In this document: in pieces, positions 56,694 to 63,892 of the stretch
Layout of the letters: the number at the start of each line of letters is the position of its first letter
How positions within the stretch are numbered: the first letter of the stretch is position 1
From: Hyphomicrobium_A sp963817485
GTDB taxonomy: Bacteria; Pseudomonadota; Alphaproteobacteria; Rhizobiales; Hyphomicrobiaceae
Direction of reading: 5' to 3'
Length of the DNA: 64,000 bases
Assembly: GCA_963817485.1 (NCBI GenBank)
Contig: CAWFOR010000023.1
Span: forward strand, 43,844 to 107,843
Made by a program: the position numbers and the translations under genes
Notes under the pieces: generated by a model
Seen by the model: only the letters and a program-made list of their open reading frames with translations
Database searches by the model: none
What the model was told of the DNA's origin: nothing

Positions 56694-56841
56694 GCAACAG
56701 CCTCCGGGCCCCGTCTCGGGGCCTGAAGCCATCGTAGAGCAGGCCCCGGCGGCACGCCATTGCATCTGGGGCACAGGCTTGACGCCCTATTGTCGCGCGA
56801 CCGCCGGGCGGTGCGTGACCGGAAGGCAGCTACGCGGGAGC

Positions 56842-56970
56842 CTACTTCGCCTCGATCTTGACGCCTGGAGTATCGATGACGAGCCCGTGCTTCTGGCTGT
56901 CGTAGTAGAGGTAGCCCAGCACGCCGACGGCCACGATGAGAAGCAGGATGAGAAGGGTCTTGGCGTCCAT
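56842..56970 (-). CDS. 42-aa single-helix membrane peptide upstream of the type III PKS
   Basis: A short gene with a strong ribosome site (GGGAGG) before ATG at 56970. The peptide has one helix near its N-terminus (DAKTLLILLLIVAVGVLGYL) and a hydrophilic tail YYDSQKHGLVIDTPGVKIEAK with an acidic/basic mix. It lies between the 107-aa membrane protein and the PKS in the same direction and may be co-transcribed. Function unknown; small envelope stress or scaffold peptides look like this. Confidence 0.6.
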   Translation of the reverse strand: MDAKTLLILLLIVAVGVLGYLYYDSQKHGLVIDTPGVKIEAK

Positions 56971-57089
56971 GGCGGGCCTCCCGGGCAGCTTGTTTTTCTA
57001 GGCTGTCGAGTGCCACACCGGGGGACTGCGGGCAAGGGCTAAGGGGAGGGGACCGGTGCGCGGAACCCCGCGGGGAGCGTTTGGCCGGT

Positions 57090-57413
57090 TTAGTCCCGGC
57101 GCCGCCGTGCAAGCCGCGAAAAGCCGTATGCGAGCAGCCAGGCGAGCGCGATCGGGCCGAGGGCGCGCAGGGCTACGCCGTCCCACATATGGCTACGGGC
57201 TTCCTCCCATTGGGCGCGGTTCTCGGCTCCGCAGACCCACAGGTTGAAACCCGCGGGAGGCGCCTTCTGGAGGTCGAGGCAGTCCTTCGAGTGGGATTGG
57301 AAGTAGGCGTTCTTGTTGGTGCCGGTCAGGTAGTAGGCAGAGCCGATCGCCCAAAAGAGCGATAGGGCGACGCCGAGCGGGACCCAGCCGCCAAGATCAC
57401 GAGCTGCATTCAT
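57090..57413 (-). CDS. two-helix hypothetical membrane protein
   Basis: A 107-aa protein with a helix at each end (WVPLGVALSLFWAIGSAYYL and ALRALGPIALAWLLAYGF) and a central soluble part with two Cys (CLDLQKAPPAGFNLWVC). Layouts like this occur in many rhizobial genomes as unnamed membrane proteins. Its start lies 43 bp from the tRNA-Thr remnant, so it marks the last gene of the conserved chromosome before the island. Confidence 0.68.
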   Translation of the reverse strand: MNAARDLGGWVPLGVALSLFWAIGSAYYLTGTNKNAYFQSHSKDCLDLQKAPPAGFNLWVCGAENRAQWEEARSHMWDGVALRALGPIALAWLLAYGFSRLARRRRD

Positions 57414-57455
57414 GAACGATGCGCCGGACCTTCGTTGCCTTCAATCCCATGCGTT

Positions 57456-57504
57456 TGGTGCCGGCTACAGGATTTGAACCTGTGACCCCCTGATTACAAA
57501 TCAG
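57456..57504 (-). repeat. 3' half of a tRNA-Thr(TGU) gene; probable attachment site
   Basis: The minus strand reads a perfect tRNA-Thr 3' half: anticodon arm with TTTGTAA (anticodon TGU), the variable loop, T-arm GGTTCAAATCC, acceptor 3' strand AGCCGGC and ACCA. The D-arm and 5' acceptor strand (which should be GCCGGCT) are missing; the DNA at 57505-57530 is only vaguely similar. Integrative elements leave such 3' fragments at one end of their insertion, with an intact tRNA at the other. Orientation places the element to the right. No integrase is in the window. Confidence 0.75.
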
Positions 57505-57929
57505 CACAATGGCGATCTAAGCAACGGAGAAACAAGGGATTTCCGCTGTACACGGCATCCTTGCTATTGCTCATAAAAAACCCGGTCGGGCTCGTTCGTT
57601 TGTACAACACTTTGCCCGCCCTCCGAAGATAAAACCTCCCGCCCCAAGGGCCTGATTTTCACTCGTGCCGACCGGCGCGCAACCAACCACTACGGCGGAT
57701 CGACGTGCTTGAACCGCTTGAGGATCGCTGGCAGGTCGGGCTTTTAGCGATTGTGGGGACCTGCATAGGAACCCATGCGCGTTCCGAGGAGCGCGAGTGT
57801 ACGCGCTATCTCTCTGAGATCGGCAGGACGGTCCGCGTTCGTTGCGGCGGCGACGAGGTGCCTGACCCCGCTGTTCCCGCATAGTTCCCCCACATCGATC
57901 AGGGAGTGGGGCCCTGCGCGGCCTAACCA
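57505..57929. other. 425-bp gene-poor DNA beside the attachment site
   Basis: Contains no convincing gene. On the minus strand a frame running from the PDZ remnant continues to 57744 (WLGRAGPHSLIDVGEL and on), but I cannot match it to a family. It looks like decayed element DNA. Confidence 0.4.
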
Positions 57930-58034
57930 CTGATTAGTCTGCATGATCACGTCACCGGGTATTACTCGATCCGCAGCTACGCTTTGGGCGTCGACCCCGG
58001 TCACAATCACGCCGTCGACGCTCGCGGTCGACGT
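57930..58034 (-). pseudogene. DegP/HtrA PDZ-domain remnant, first part
   Basis: Encodes ASVDGVIVTGVDAQSVAAD and then IPGDVIMQTNQ, which matches the second PDZ domain of alphaproteobacterial Do-type serine proteases (family pattern GVVVTDVDPNSEAA...GDVI). The remainder of the domain is not downstream but on the opposite strand at 58067. No protease domain is present. See the finding on the inversion. Confidence 0.6.
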
Positions 58035-58066
58035 TGTATTTTTATCGGAGGGCTGGAGTCGAGCTT

Positions 58067-58210
58067 GGCGAGGGTAAGGGTGTCGTTGCAACCCCTGACG
58101 ACGTCGTGCGGAACCTTGACATCGCCGCCAAAGATGGGCGCAAAGCCATCCTTCTGCTTCTCAAGAAGGCCAGTGGCGAATTGCGTTTCGTCGCTTTGCC
58201 ACTCGGCTAA
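58067..58210 (+). pseudogene. DegP/HtrA PDZ-domain remnant, C-terminal part
   Basis: The plus strand reads GEGKGVVATPDDVVRNLDIA, then KDGRKAILLLLKKASGELRF and VALPLG before TAA at 58208. This is the normal C-terminus of a Do protease (family pattern V.TP.DV...KEGRK.VLL...FVALP). It directly abuts the oppositely oriented first part of the same domain, so the gene is rearranged and dead. Confidence 0.65.
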
Positions 58211-58691
58211 ATGTTCCAGCATCTCCCGCTGTAGCGACGCACGCCCCGGCATTGCGACGGCGCCGCGTACCACGTTTTCCTGAGTCCCCGGAACGCTGAC
58301 ACAGCGGATGGGCGCCAGGTGCCGGACCTTGCGGCTGATCCTGAGGCCACAAGAACATCAAAAACACGGCGCGCTGTACGCGCACCTCTGCTCGGCGCTT
58401 CGAGGGGTTGTGGGATTAGTTTTGCGGGGGCTGCAATGGCCTTTTGTCCACACTGAAAAAACGCGACCGATTTGGCCATTCGCCTGCCTGTAGGATCCGC
58501 ACGGTCGCGCCGCCCTCGAGGAAGCTCCGGCACAATCCGCCTTAGCGCGCCCGACCCGAGCCGCAGTGGCACCGAATTTGTCGCACTGACTTGCCCGCTT
58601 CTTCTTGGTCGTCTCAAGAAGTAGTGGCGTCGGCTCTATCAAACGCTAAGGATGCTTAGAGGGAAGACCTTGATCGAACGGTTCCTATCTC
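58211..58691. other. 481-bp stretch without a recognisable gene
   Basis: Short frames on both strands are open by chance; none has both a start signal and recognisable sequence. Probably degenerate island DNA. Confidence 0.4.
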
Positions 58692-58955
58692 ATGCGTGAG
58701 CGCAAACTGAGAATCGTGATCGCTCTGTCAGTGCTTTCCATTGCCACTTCCTCGCTCGCGCAGTCAAAAGGGCCGTTCGACATCCAGGAGAACGGCGCAT
58801 TCATCCTCTTCAAGCAGGGCAAGCTGCAGCAGGCACCGCCGTCGGGCCGCGGGCGGCTCTGCCGGTCGCAGCAAATTAAGCTATGCGCGCGCCTCAGGGA
58901 GCTTGGCGTCCCCTACCTAGGGCGGTTCGCGCGCCTGAAGACTTTGAGCATTTAA
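58692..58955 (+). CDS. small secreted hypothetical protein
   Basis: An 87-aa peptide with a signal sequence (RIVIALSVLSIATSSLAQ) and a mature Arg/Leu-rich tail with two Cys (RLCRSQQIKLCARLRELG). No strong ribosome site was seen and codon use is less G+C-rich than the chromosome part. Function unknown. Confidence 0.5.
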   Translation: MRERKLRIVIALSVLSIATSSLAQSKGPFDIQENGAFILFKQGKLQQAPPSGRGRLCRSQQIKLCARLRELGVPYLGRFARLKTLSI

Positions 58956-59067
58956 CGCAATTGGTCCCTGAATTGGATCAGCCCAAACTAATTATTTTGT
59001 AGGGTGAAGAAACATCGCCGTTGGTGCTCCGTAGAGAGGTGAGCGGGTAACCAAATGGAGACGACCA

Positions 59068-59339
59068 ATGAAGAAGGTCGATAGTAGATCCTAGCCTCGA
59101 CTGCGACATTTGCCCTCGCCGCTGAACCCGACAGCAGCTTGTCTGGCAAGGAAATGAAGGACTCGCCGGGCGTACAGGGCGCCGGGAAGACCGACATGCC
59201 GAATGCCAAGCTTAACCCCGGCAGCGTCGACAGCACGGAGATGAAATCTCCAGGCGTAACGAGCGGCGGCAAGACCGATATGCCAAACGCGAAGCCTAAC
59301 TCCGGCCGCCTCGACAAAGCTCCAGGCGCTCAGAAGTAA
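59068..59339 (+). CDS. small secreted protein with internal repeat (frameshift in the signal peptide)
   Basis: The mature part contains a repeat, GKTDMPNAK, twice (about 59190 and 59270), each preceded by SPGV-G and followed by P-SG. An ATG at 59068 begins MKKV, but the hydrophobic signal segment ILASTATFALAAEPDSS is in another frame, with stops near 59085, so one base has been gained or lost there. Restored, the protein is about 90 aa with cleavage after ALA. The repeat type is common in small rhizobial exported proteins of unknown function. Confidence 0.5.
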
Positions 59340-59437
59340 CGTTTGGGTTTGCGACCAGGCGGTGCGAACGCGGGAGCGCCTGCGTTGAATTCAGGGGCTC
59401 GAAGCCCAATTTATGGGGCTAGGTCTAGGAGGCATGA

Positions 59438-59701
59438 ATGCATCGATTGATATTGACAGTGGCAACAATTGGATTGGGGGCGCTGCTTGCTTCAGGGCCG
59501 GCCGCCGCAGGGTTGGGCGAAGCAGCAGACGTGGAGGCCGCGCGCATGAACGCGCTCGCCGGTGGCCCCACCAACCCGCGCGACGCGGAGCTGCTGGAGC
59601 GATATGGCTGCTACAGCGGGACGAATAGCCCGGTCTGCCACGGTGGTCACGTTTACCACCGCACGCACTATTATCGCGCCCATCGGCGAACGCACCGGTA
59701 A
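59438..59701 (+). CDS. small secreted protein, MNALAGGPTN family (copy 1)
   Basis: An 87-aa protein. AGGAGG precedes the start; a signal peptide (HRLILTVATIGLGALLASG) ends at AAAG. The mature chain has ADVEAARMNALAGGPTN, AELLERYGCYSGTNSPVC and a His/Arg/Tyr-rich tail. A second copy with the same core lies at 62173. The two Cys probably pair. Function unknown. Confidence 0.7.
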   Translation: MHRLILTVATIGLGALLASGPAAAGLGEAADVEAARMNALAGGPTNPRDAELLERYGCYSGTNSPVCHGGHVYHRTHYYRAHRRTHR

Positions 59702-59936
59702 TTGGGTCACTTGATCTGCTCGGCGTCTCGCGAAAGATCGATGCGCGAGCGGTGACGACGATAGGTGCGCGCCTTTAGTGTGCCCGAAACCGACGGGCTT
59801 GCTTAGGTTTGACTTCTCCGCGTGCACTGGCATCGCGCCCCCAGCGACTTTTCCACAGTCGTCAAAAATCCGTGCGCCACAACACGATGGGCAACCCAAC
59901 TCGCCTTAGCGTGTCTCCCATTCCAGGAGGCATCCG

Positions 59937-60485
59937 ATGAGTGCGACAATCACGAGCCTACCATCCCGTTCAAGTGAGAGCAGTGGAGAAGTAGGCGAGC
60001 TTCATAATCAGAAAGCTACCGCTCAGAGCCTCGAAGCGGGGTCCGAACGCGACAACTTCATCGCCGAAACGGCTGTCAAAATAGATCGGCTTCAGGAAAC
60101 CAACCGACTGTTGGTGAGTGATGTCGCGGAACTTGTCGTCAAGGTTACCTCGCTACAAGAGGCATGCGCCTTAGAGGACCGCTGGTACGGTTTCCATCAA
60201 GCCGAAAAGCGTGTGGGTGACAGCAAGCTAGACGAAATGGCGCGCTGCTGGCGTGACCTCAAGGCGCGGCTCGATAAGATCGAAACACGGGCCGCGGGCA
60301 ACTACCACGCTTACCAAAACTTCGCGGAGGTGAGCCGTAAACTTGGCGAGCTTGAGCATTCGCGAGAAGAGGCCAAACAGATTGGACGTAAAGCGGCGTT
60401 TCGGGCCTGGCTATTCTGCGGAACGGTGTTAGCCGCCGCCGCAATTATGGGGCTAAGCATTGCGCTCGCTGGTGGGCACTCTTAG
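59937..60485 (+). CDS. coiled-coil protein with C-terminal membrane anchor
   Basis: A 182-aa protein: an N-terminal Ser-rich part, a long helical/coiled-coil middle (about 40-150, KIDRLQETNRLLVSDVAELV, LDEMARCWRDLKARLDKIE) and one C-terminal helix (AWLFCGTVLAAAAIMGLSIA) with a short tail. No signal peptide, so a tail-anchored inner-membrane protein facing the cytoplasm is likely. AGGAGG precedes the ATG. Phage and plasmid proteins with this design exist, but no family was recognised. Confidence 0.65.
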   Translation: MSATITSLPSRSSESSGEVGELHNQKATAQSLEAGSERDNFIAETAVKIDRLQETNRLLVSDVAELVVKVTSLQEACALEDRWYGFHQAEKRVGDSKLDEMARCWRDLKARLDKIETRAAGNYHAYQNFAEVSRKLGELEHSREEAKQIGRKAAFRAWLFCGTVLAAAAIMGLSIALAGGHS

Positions 60486-60514
60486 ACGGCCGACAAGCTT
60501 TCGACAGTGTCGAA

Positions 60515-60709
60515 TCAGCGAGCTTTGGCAATCGCATCTAGCGCCAACTCATTGAGGCGTTCGGGATCGTGCTCGCCATCGCGAACTGCTGCCATGATCC
60601 TCAAGGCCATCAGCCTGCGAAGCCCGGTGGGATCGAAGGCGTTGCTCGCCAGCGCGTCCTCTACTTCCTCCCACGCTGCATCGAAGGCGTTTGTCATGAG
60701 GGCGAGCAT
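60515..60709 (-). CDS. small helical hypothetical protein
   Basis: A 64-aa protein (60 aa from a second Met): TNAFDAAWEEVEDALASNAF, then RRLMALRIMAAVRDGEHDP and ERLNELALDAIAKAR. It is an acidic, helical, protein-like sequence resembling unnamed rhizobial small cytoplasmic proteins. No clear ribosome site. It converges on the coiled-coil gene. Confidence 0.55.
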   Translation of the reverse strand: MLALMTNAFDAAWEEVEDALASNAFDPTGLRRLMALRIMAAVRDGEHDPERLNELALDAIAKAR

Positions 60710-60998
60710 TTCGGGGTCGTAGCAATCCTTCCCATCCGAGCTCTGGCTTTCTGGAATGCCGTCTCGGCTTGATCTCGCATAACGAAATGGTCAACCAACT
60801 AGAGCCATCCCCTTATTGCCAAATGCTCGATCTCGCAGTCGGACCTGAATTTGATGTCCAATGGCCAAGCTTCGTACGGGTCGCCGCCTTTGGCACGTGC
60901 TCGCGGGGATTGTCCGTTCGCCACGCGCGAAATAGACCGGGCCATCGGAGTGGCATTGACCGTCGCCCGCTGCTTTGCAGCGCTTCCACGCCCCATCG

Positions 60999-61781
60999 TC
61001 AGCGGTCCCGCGCAAGCTTATAGCTTATGCGAGCGCGGACTAGGTCGGCGGTGACATCAATATCGCGCCCTGCTTCGGCTCCGAAGGAACCGGCAAATCC
61101 GAACTCGGTCTGCGTATTGATTTGATCGTTTGATCCCAAATCGATGTGTTGGTACTCGGCTCCCAAGATCACATTTTGCGCCAGGGCAAATTCCAGTCCG
61201 CCGCCGACATACCATCCATTTTGCCGGCCGCCATCTTGAAAGTGGTCGCTGCCATTATCGAGAGCCCCCAGGCTGCTTTCAATGTGAGCCGAGGCAAAGC
61301 CTCCCGAAGCAAAAAGCAGCCATGAGCGTACAGGCGTCCAGCCCAACCGTCCTCCGACCGTAACCAGCTCACTGAAGCGCGTCTGGCAGCGGATGTTAGG
61401 CGTCGCGGTGACACAAGCGCCGGCTGAGCCATTGTCATCGTCGCTGAGGGTCTCATCAACGGCGGCTTCGACGCCCAGCACGATGGCGCCAAACTGTTGC
61501 TGGAAGCCAATTTGACCGCCGAGAACGCCCGCGTTGTGCGTGTGTGAGGTATCGGTAATCCCAGTGCAGCCAGCAGCCACACCACATAGATCTGTGGGCG
61601 TATCCCACGTCCATTTGGTATGGGTCCCGGCCCAGCCACCGTTCAAACCAACGTAAAAGCCGCTCCAGTCGAAGACCTGTAACATAACGGGCGCGCTATA
61701 GGTCTGTGGCACACCATCGGCGCGTGCTGACCCTGAAAATGCGAGAAGTGCGCCAGCAGCCGCAGCAAAAGTAGTTCTCAT
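60999..61781 (-). CDS. Omp25/31-like outer-membrane beta-barrel protein
   Basis: A 260-aa protein. AAGGAG precedes ATG at 61781; a signal peptide (TTFAAAAGALLAFSGSARAD) is followed by WSGFYVGLNGGWAGTH, the typical start of porin-like opacity proteins in Hyphomicrobiales; GGQIGFQQQFGAIVLGVEAA, GGRLGWTPVRSWLLFASGGF and GGGLEFALAQNVILGAEYQH are barrel strands. The C-terminus VRARISYKLARDR does not end in Phe. Four Cys (DLCGVAAGCTG, GACV, RCQT) are unusual for this family. Confidence 0.82.
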   Translation of the reverse strand: MRTTFAAAAGALLAFSGSARADGVPQTYSAPVMLQVFDWSGFYVGLNGGWAGTHTKWTWDTPTDLCGVAAGCTGITDTSHTHNAGVLGGQIGFQQQFGAIVLGVEAAVDETLSDDDNGSAGACVTATPNIRCQTRFSELVTVGGRLGWTPVRSWLLFASGGFASAHIESSLGALDNGSDHFQDGGRQNGWYVGGGLEFALAQNVILGAEYQHIDLGSNDQINTQTEFGFAGSFGAEAGRDIDVTADLVRARISYKLARDR

Positions 61782-62172
61782 GACCGCAATCTCCTTTTGC
61801 AAATCGGAGTAGCGCGCCGCTGAAGACCAGCCGCACACGAGCACTGTCCTATGGTGATATTCATTGTGCAGGAAGATGCTCGGCCGGACGCTCCCCGCAA
61901 TCCACAGTCGGGCACCGAACGGCAGAGCTCTTTCTGTGCGTTAAACGTCGGCTAGGTGCAAATTTGCACCGGCCTTTCCGCAGACTTCCCCTGCCCCTGC
62001 ACGACCCCTGACAACCCGCCCCTCTCGCTCCTGTTCCTTAGGTCCGCAAGGGTTTGCTCATGGGCCAGGTTCTGTGCCAATGGTGGCGGCATGCTGCATG
62101 AGATGGAATTCATTGGTCGTGCGCTCCACTCACTTCCCGCGCGCTAACGCCACGATGTCTCGGAGGTGCGAG
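61782..62172. other. 391-bp intergenic region with a perfect palindrome
   Basis: Lies between the divergent Omp25-like and secreted-protein genes. No gene seen; a 16-bp palindrome is listed separately. Confidence 0.5.
61955..61970. promoter_or_regulatory. 16-bp perfect palindrome, candidate operator
   Basis: GGTGCAAATTTGCACC is a perfect dyad, the size of a dimeric-repressor site, in the middle of the divergent region. It lies about 200 bp from each start, far for a classical operator, so the link is tentative. Confidence 0.4.
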
Positions 62173-62430
62173 ATGCGTCGATTATTGATTGCAACCGTTG
62201 GACTGCTGGCGCTGGTAGCGCCCGGGGTCGTTGCCGCTCACGGGTTAGGAGGAGCAGCCGAAGTCGAGCATGCGCGTATGAATGCACTCGCGGGCGGCCC
62301 GACCAACGAGTACGACGCATGGTTGCTGGAGCGGTACGGGTGCTATAGCGGAACCCGCAACGCTTTCTGCCAGGGTTTGAATCACCCGCGGCGCTACTAT
62401 CGCCCGCGTCGGCGCGCATATCAGCACTAG
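62173..62430 (+). CDS. small secreted protein, MNALAGGPTN family (copy 2)
   Basis: An 85-aa paralogue of the 59438 gene. GGAGG precedes ATG at 62173; signal peptide RRLLIATVGLLALVAPGVVA; mature AEVEHARMNALAGGPTN, AWLLERYGCYSGTRNAFC and an Arg/Tyr-rich tail RYYRPRRRAYQH. The Cys pair and tail chemistry match copy 1. The frame is open upstream to 62074 without support. Confidence 0.7.
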   Translation: MRRLLIATVGLLALVAPGVVAAHGLGGAAEVEHARMNALAGGPTNEYDAWLLERYGCYSGTRNAFCQGLNHPRRYYRPRRRAYQH

Positions 62431-62806
62431 CGCCTCGCTCGATCCCAAGCTCCCTGGCGTGCGCTACCAAACTTGCTCCGTCTCATCGCATGAACAACCC
62501 AGCTCTCTTAAGAACGGCCCTCGTCTTGGTGATTGGCGCCACTGCTCGGAAGCAGGGTCCGCGGCAGGGTCAACACCTTGGCGCCTTCGAGGCGTTGAAG
62601 CCCGAGTACCGACTGGAGACGGCTACACGCTAGTGAAGTGCGACGCCGCAGTCCTCAAGCCGGAGGCGTAAGGCCTCGCCGCACCAATCCGATTGCTGTA
62701 ACCTGGGGAACAGCGCGTTGTATGCCGGGATGGTGAGATCTTCTTCGACCTCATTTCGCTGGTTCTCGGCTAACTCAGGCAATAGTGGACGATGGAGGAG
62801 GCTCCG
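62431..62806. other. 376-bp region with a degenerate repeated segment
   Basis: No intact gene seen. The segment 62600-62643 shares a 17-base identity and further matches with 63426-63479 (see repeat entries). The rest is unassigned. Confidence 0.4.
62600..62643 (+). repeat. degenerate direct repeat, copy A
   Basis: GCCCGAGTACCGACTGG followed, after a few bases, by GACGGCTACACGCTAGTGAA and GTGCGA. Copy B at 63426 has the same blocks with an 11-12-base insertion. In one frame they encode PEYRL and, after the gap, DGYTLVKC, so they are remnants of one coding motif. Confidence 0.55.
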
Positions 62807-63400
62807 ATGTCTAAAAGAATCTTCGCCCTTATCGGGTTGTTTGTCGCGCTGACAACTGCCGCCGCCGTGGCCCAGGAGCAGCCAACCTACGAAGGCCGTG
62901 GCTACGGCGGCCCGCTCGGGGTCGGACCGAACTTCCAGCAGGGCGGACAGTGGGGCCCGCCGATCTATGGCGCGGGCCGGGAACACTCCTCCACCGTCGA
63001 GCGCTATCGCGAGCCGCAGCACATCGACCGCGTGCAACGCAAGCGCAACACCGACGACGACGATGTGAAGACGGCGAAGAAGACGCCGGCGCCGGAGGAG
63101 TCGAAAGAGGCCAAGTCGCAGAGCGAGAACTCGAGCATCGTCACCATCGGCTCCGATCACGACAAGACCACGCCGGTGACCGAGCAGCGGAAGACCGACC
63201 TTGCGAAGTCGGACAAGTCGAAGTCCAGCAATGAGAACTCGACCATCGCCAGCGTGGCCTCGAGCGCGACCGCGAACGCGGACCCGGTGAAGGGTCAGCT
63301 CAGCAAGAGGGTCGATACCGACGCGTCGGGAAAGACGGTTGCGACCTGCAAGCGGTATTTCCCCACCGTGGGCCAGACCATCACGGTCCCCTGCGATTGA
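62807..63400 (+). CDS. secreted low-complexity hypothetical protein
   Basis: A 197-aa protein. GGAGGAGG precedes ATG at 62807; signal peptide KRIFALIGLFVALTTAAAVAQ. The mature chain is Gly/Pro-rich (YGGPLGVGPNFQQGGQWG), then Lys/Asp/Ser-rich with DKSKSSNENSTIASV, and ends in a small conserved-looking domain TVATCKRYFPTVGQTITVPCD with two Cys. The ending suggests a folded, disulfide-bonded tip on a disordered stalk. Function unknown. Confidence 0.68.
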   Translation: MSKRIFALIGLFVALTTAAAVAQEQPTYEGRGYGGPLGVGPNFQQGGQWGPPIYGAGREHSSTVERYREPQHIDRVQRKRNTDDDDVKTAKKTPAPEESKEAKSQSENSSIVTIGSDHDKTTPVTEQRKTDLAKSDKSKSSNENSTIASVASSATANADPVKGQLSKRVDTDASGKTVATCKRYFPTVGQTITVPCD

Positions 63401-63425
63401 TGCTCGAACGGAGCGAGGATTGGCG

Positions 63426-63479
63426 GCCCGAGTACCGACTGGCACTTGCCCGCGACGGCTATGCGCTCGTGAAGTGCGA
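63426..63479 (+). repeat. degenerate direct repeat, copy B
   Basis: GCCCGAGTACCGACTGG at 63426-63442, then GACGGCTATGCGCTCGTGAA and GTGCGA ending 63479; one frame reads PEYRLALARDGYALVKC. It matches copy A at 62600. It lies just after the 62807 gene, so copies may follow small secreted genes. Confidence 0.55.
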
Positions 63480-63491
63480 GCATCGCGGTGT

Positions 63492-63892
63492 TCAACCCGG
63501 AGGCTCGACGCGTGGGTCGCTCGTTACTATTCGGCTGCTTGCAGACGGCGCCGCCTCGAGGTCGGATACGGCCGGCGGAGAAGTCACGCACCAATTGAAT
63601 TTGCGGGCGCGGTTCTGCTGGGCCGCGAGCGACGGCAGAGGATGGTCGGGGCAGGGCATTCCCGTATCCTCGGCGACTGCCGACGAGGTTAGGGGCGGCA
63701 GCCCTTCGTGAAGGCACCACTCAGCCAGTTGGCCCAGAGATGCAAATAGCCAGGTGGGAGTGAAAGGCCGGCGCGTTCTGCCAGCTTGGCATACGCGATG
63801 GTTTGCTGATTGGCGGCGCATCCAATGAGAATGAGATAGACCTGAAGAGCGCGCGCTGGCGCACTCGACAACTGATCGAACCGTATCGGCAT
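63492..63892 (-). pseudogene. winged-helix-like hypothetical gene, frameshifted
   Basis: ATG at 63892 has a GGAGGGG site and gives PIRFDQLSSAPARALQVYLI then LIGCAANQQTIAYAKLAERAG, but the frame ends at 63689. Near 63745 the protein continues in another frame: LFASLGQLAEWCLHEGLPPL, SSAVAEDTGMP and QQNRARKFNW, ending 63492. The pattern (ANxQTIxYxxLAE ... GLPPLTxxVVxxxTGxP ... R.F.W) matches a family of ~110-130-aa proteins with a methyltransferase-like winged helix. One base change would restore it. Confidence 0.6.

Noticed and set aside
57456..57530. Complete tRNA-Thr gene
   Set aside because: The 5' acceptor strand and D-arm do not pair with the perfect 3' half, so only a fragment is supported.
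60799..60996. 65-aa minus-strand frame ending KFRSDCEIEHLAIRGWL
   Set aside because: Somewhat protein-like, but without a start signal or recognisable family.
63397..63711. 104-aa plus-strand frame starting MMLERSEDWRPEYRL
   Set aside because: After the repeated PEYRL...LVKC motif the sequence is antisense to the frameshifted minus-strand gene and not protein-like.
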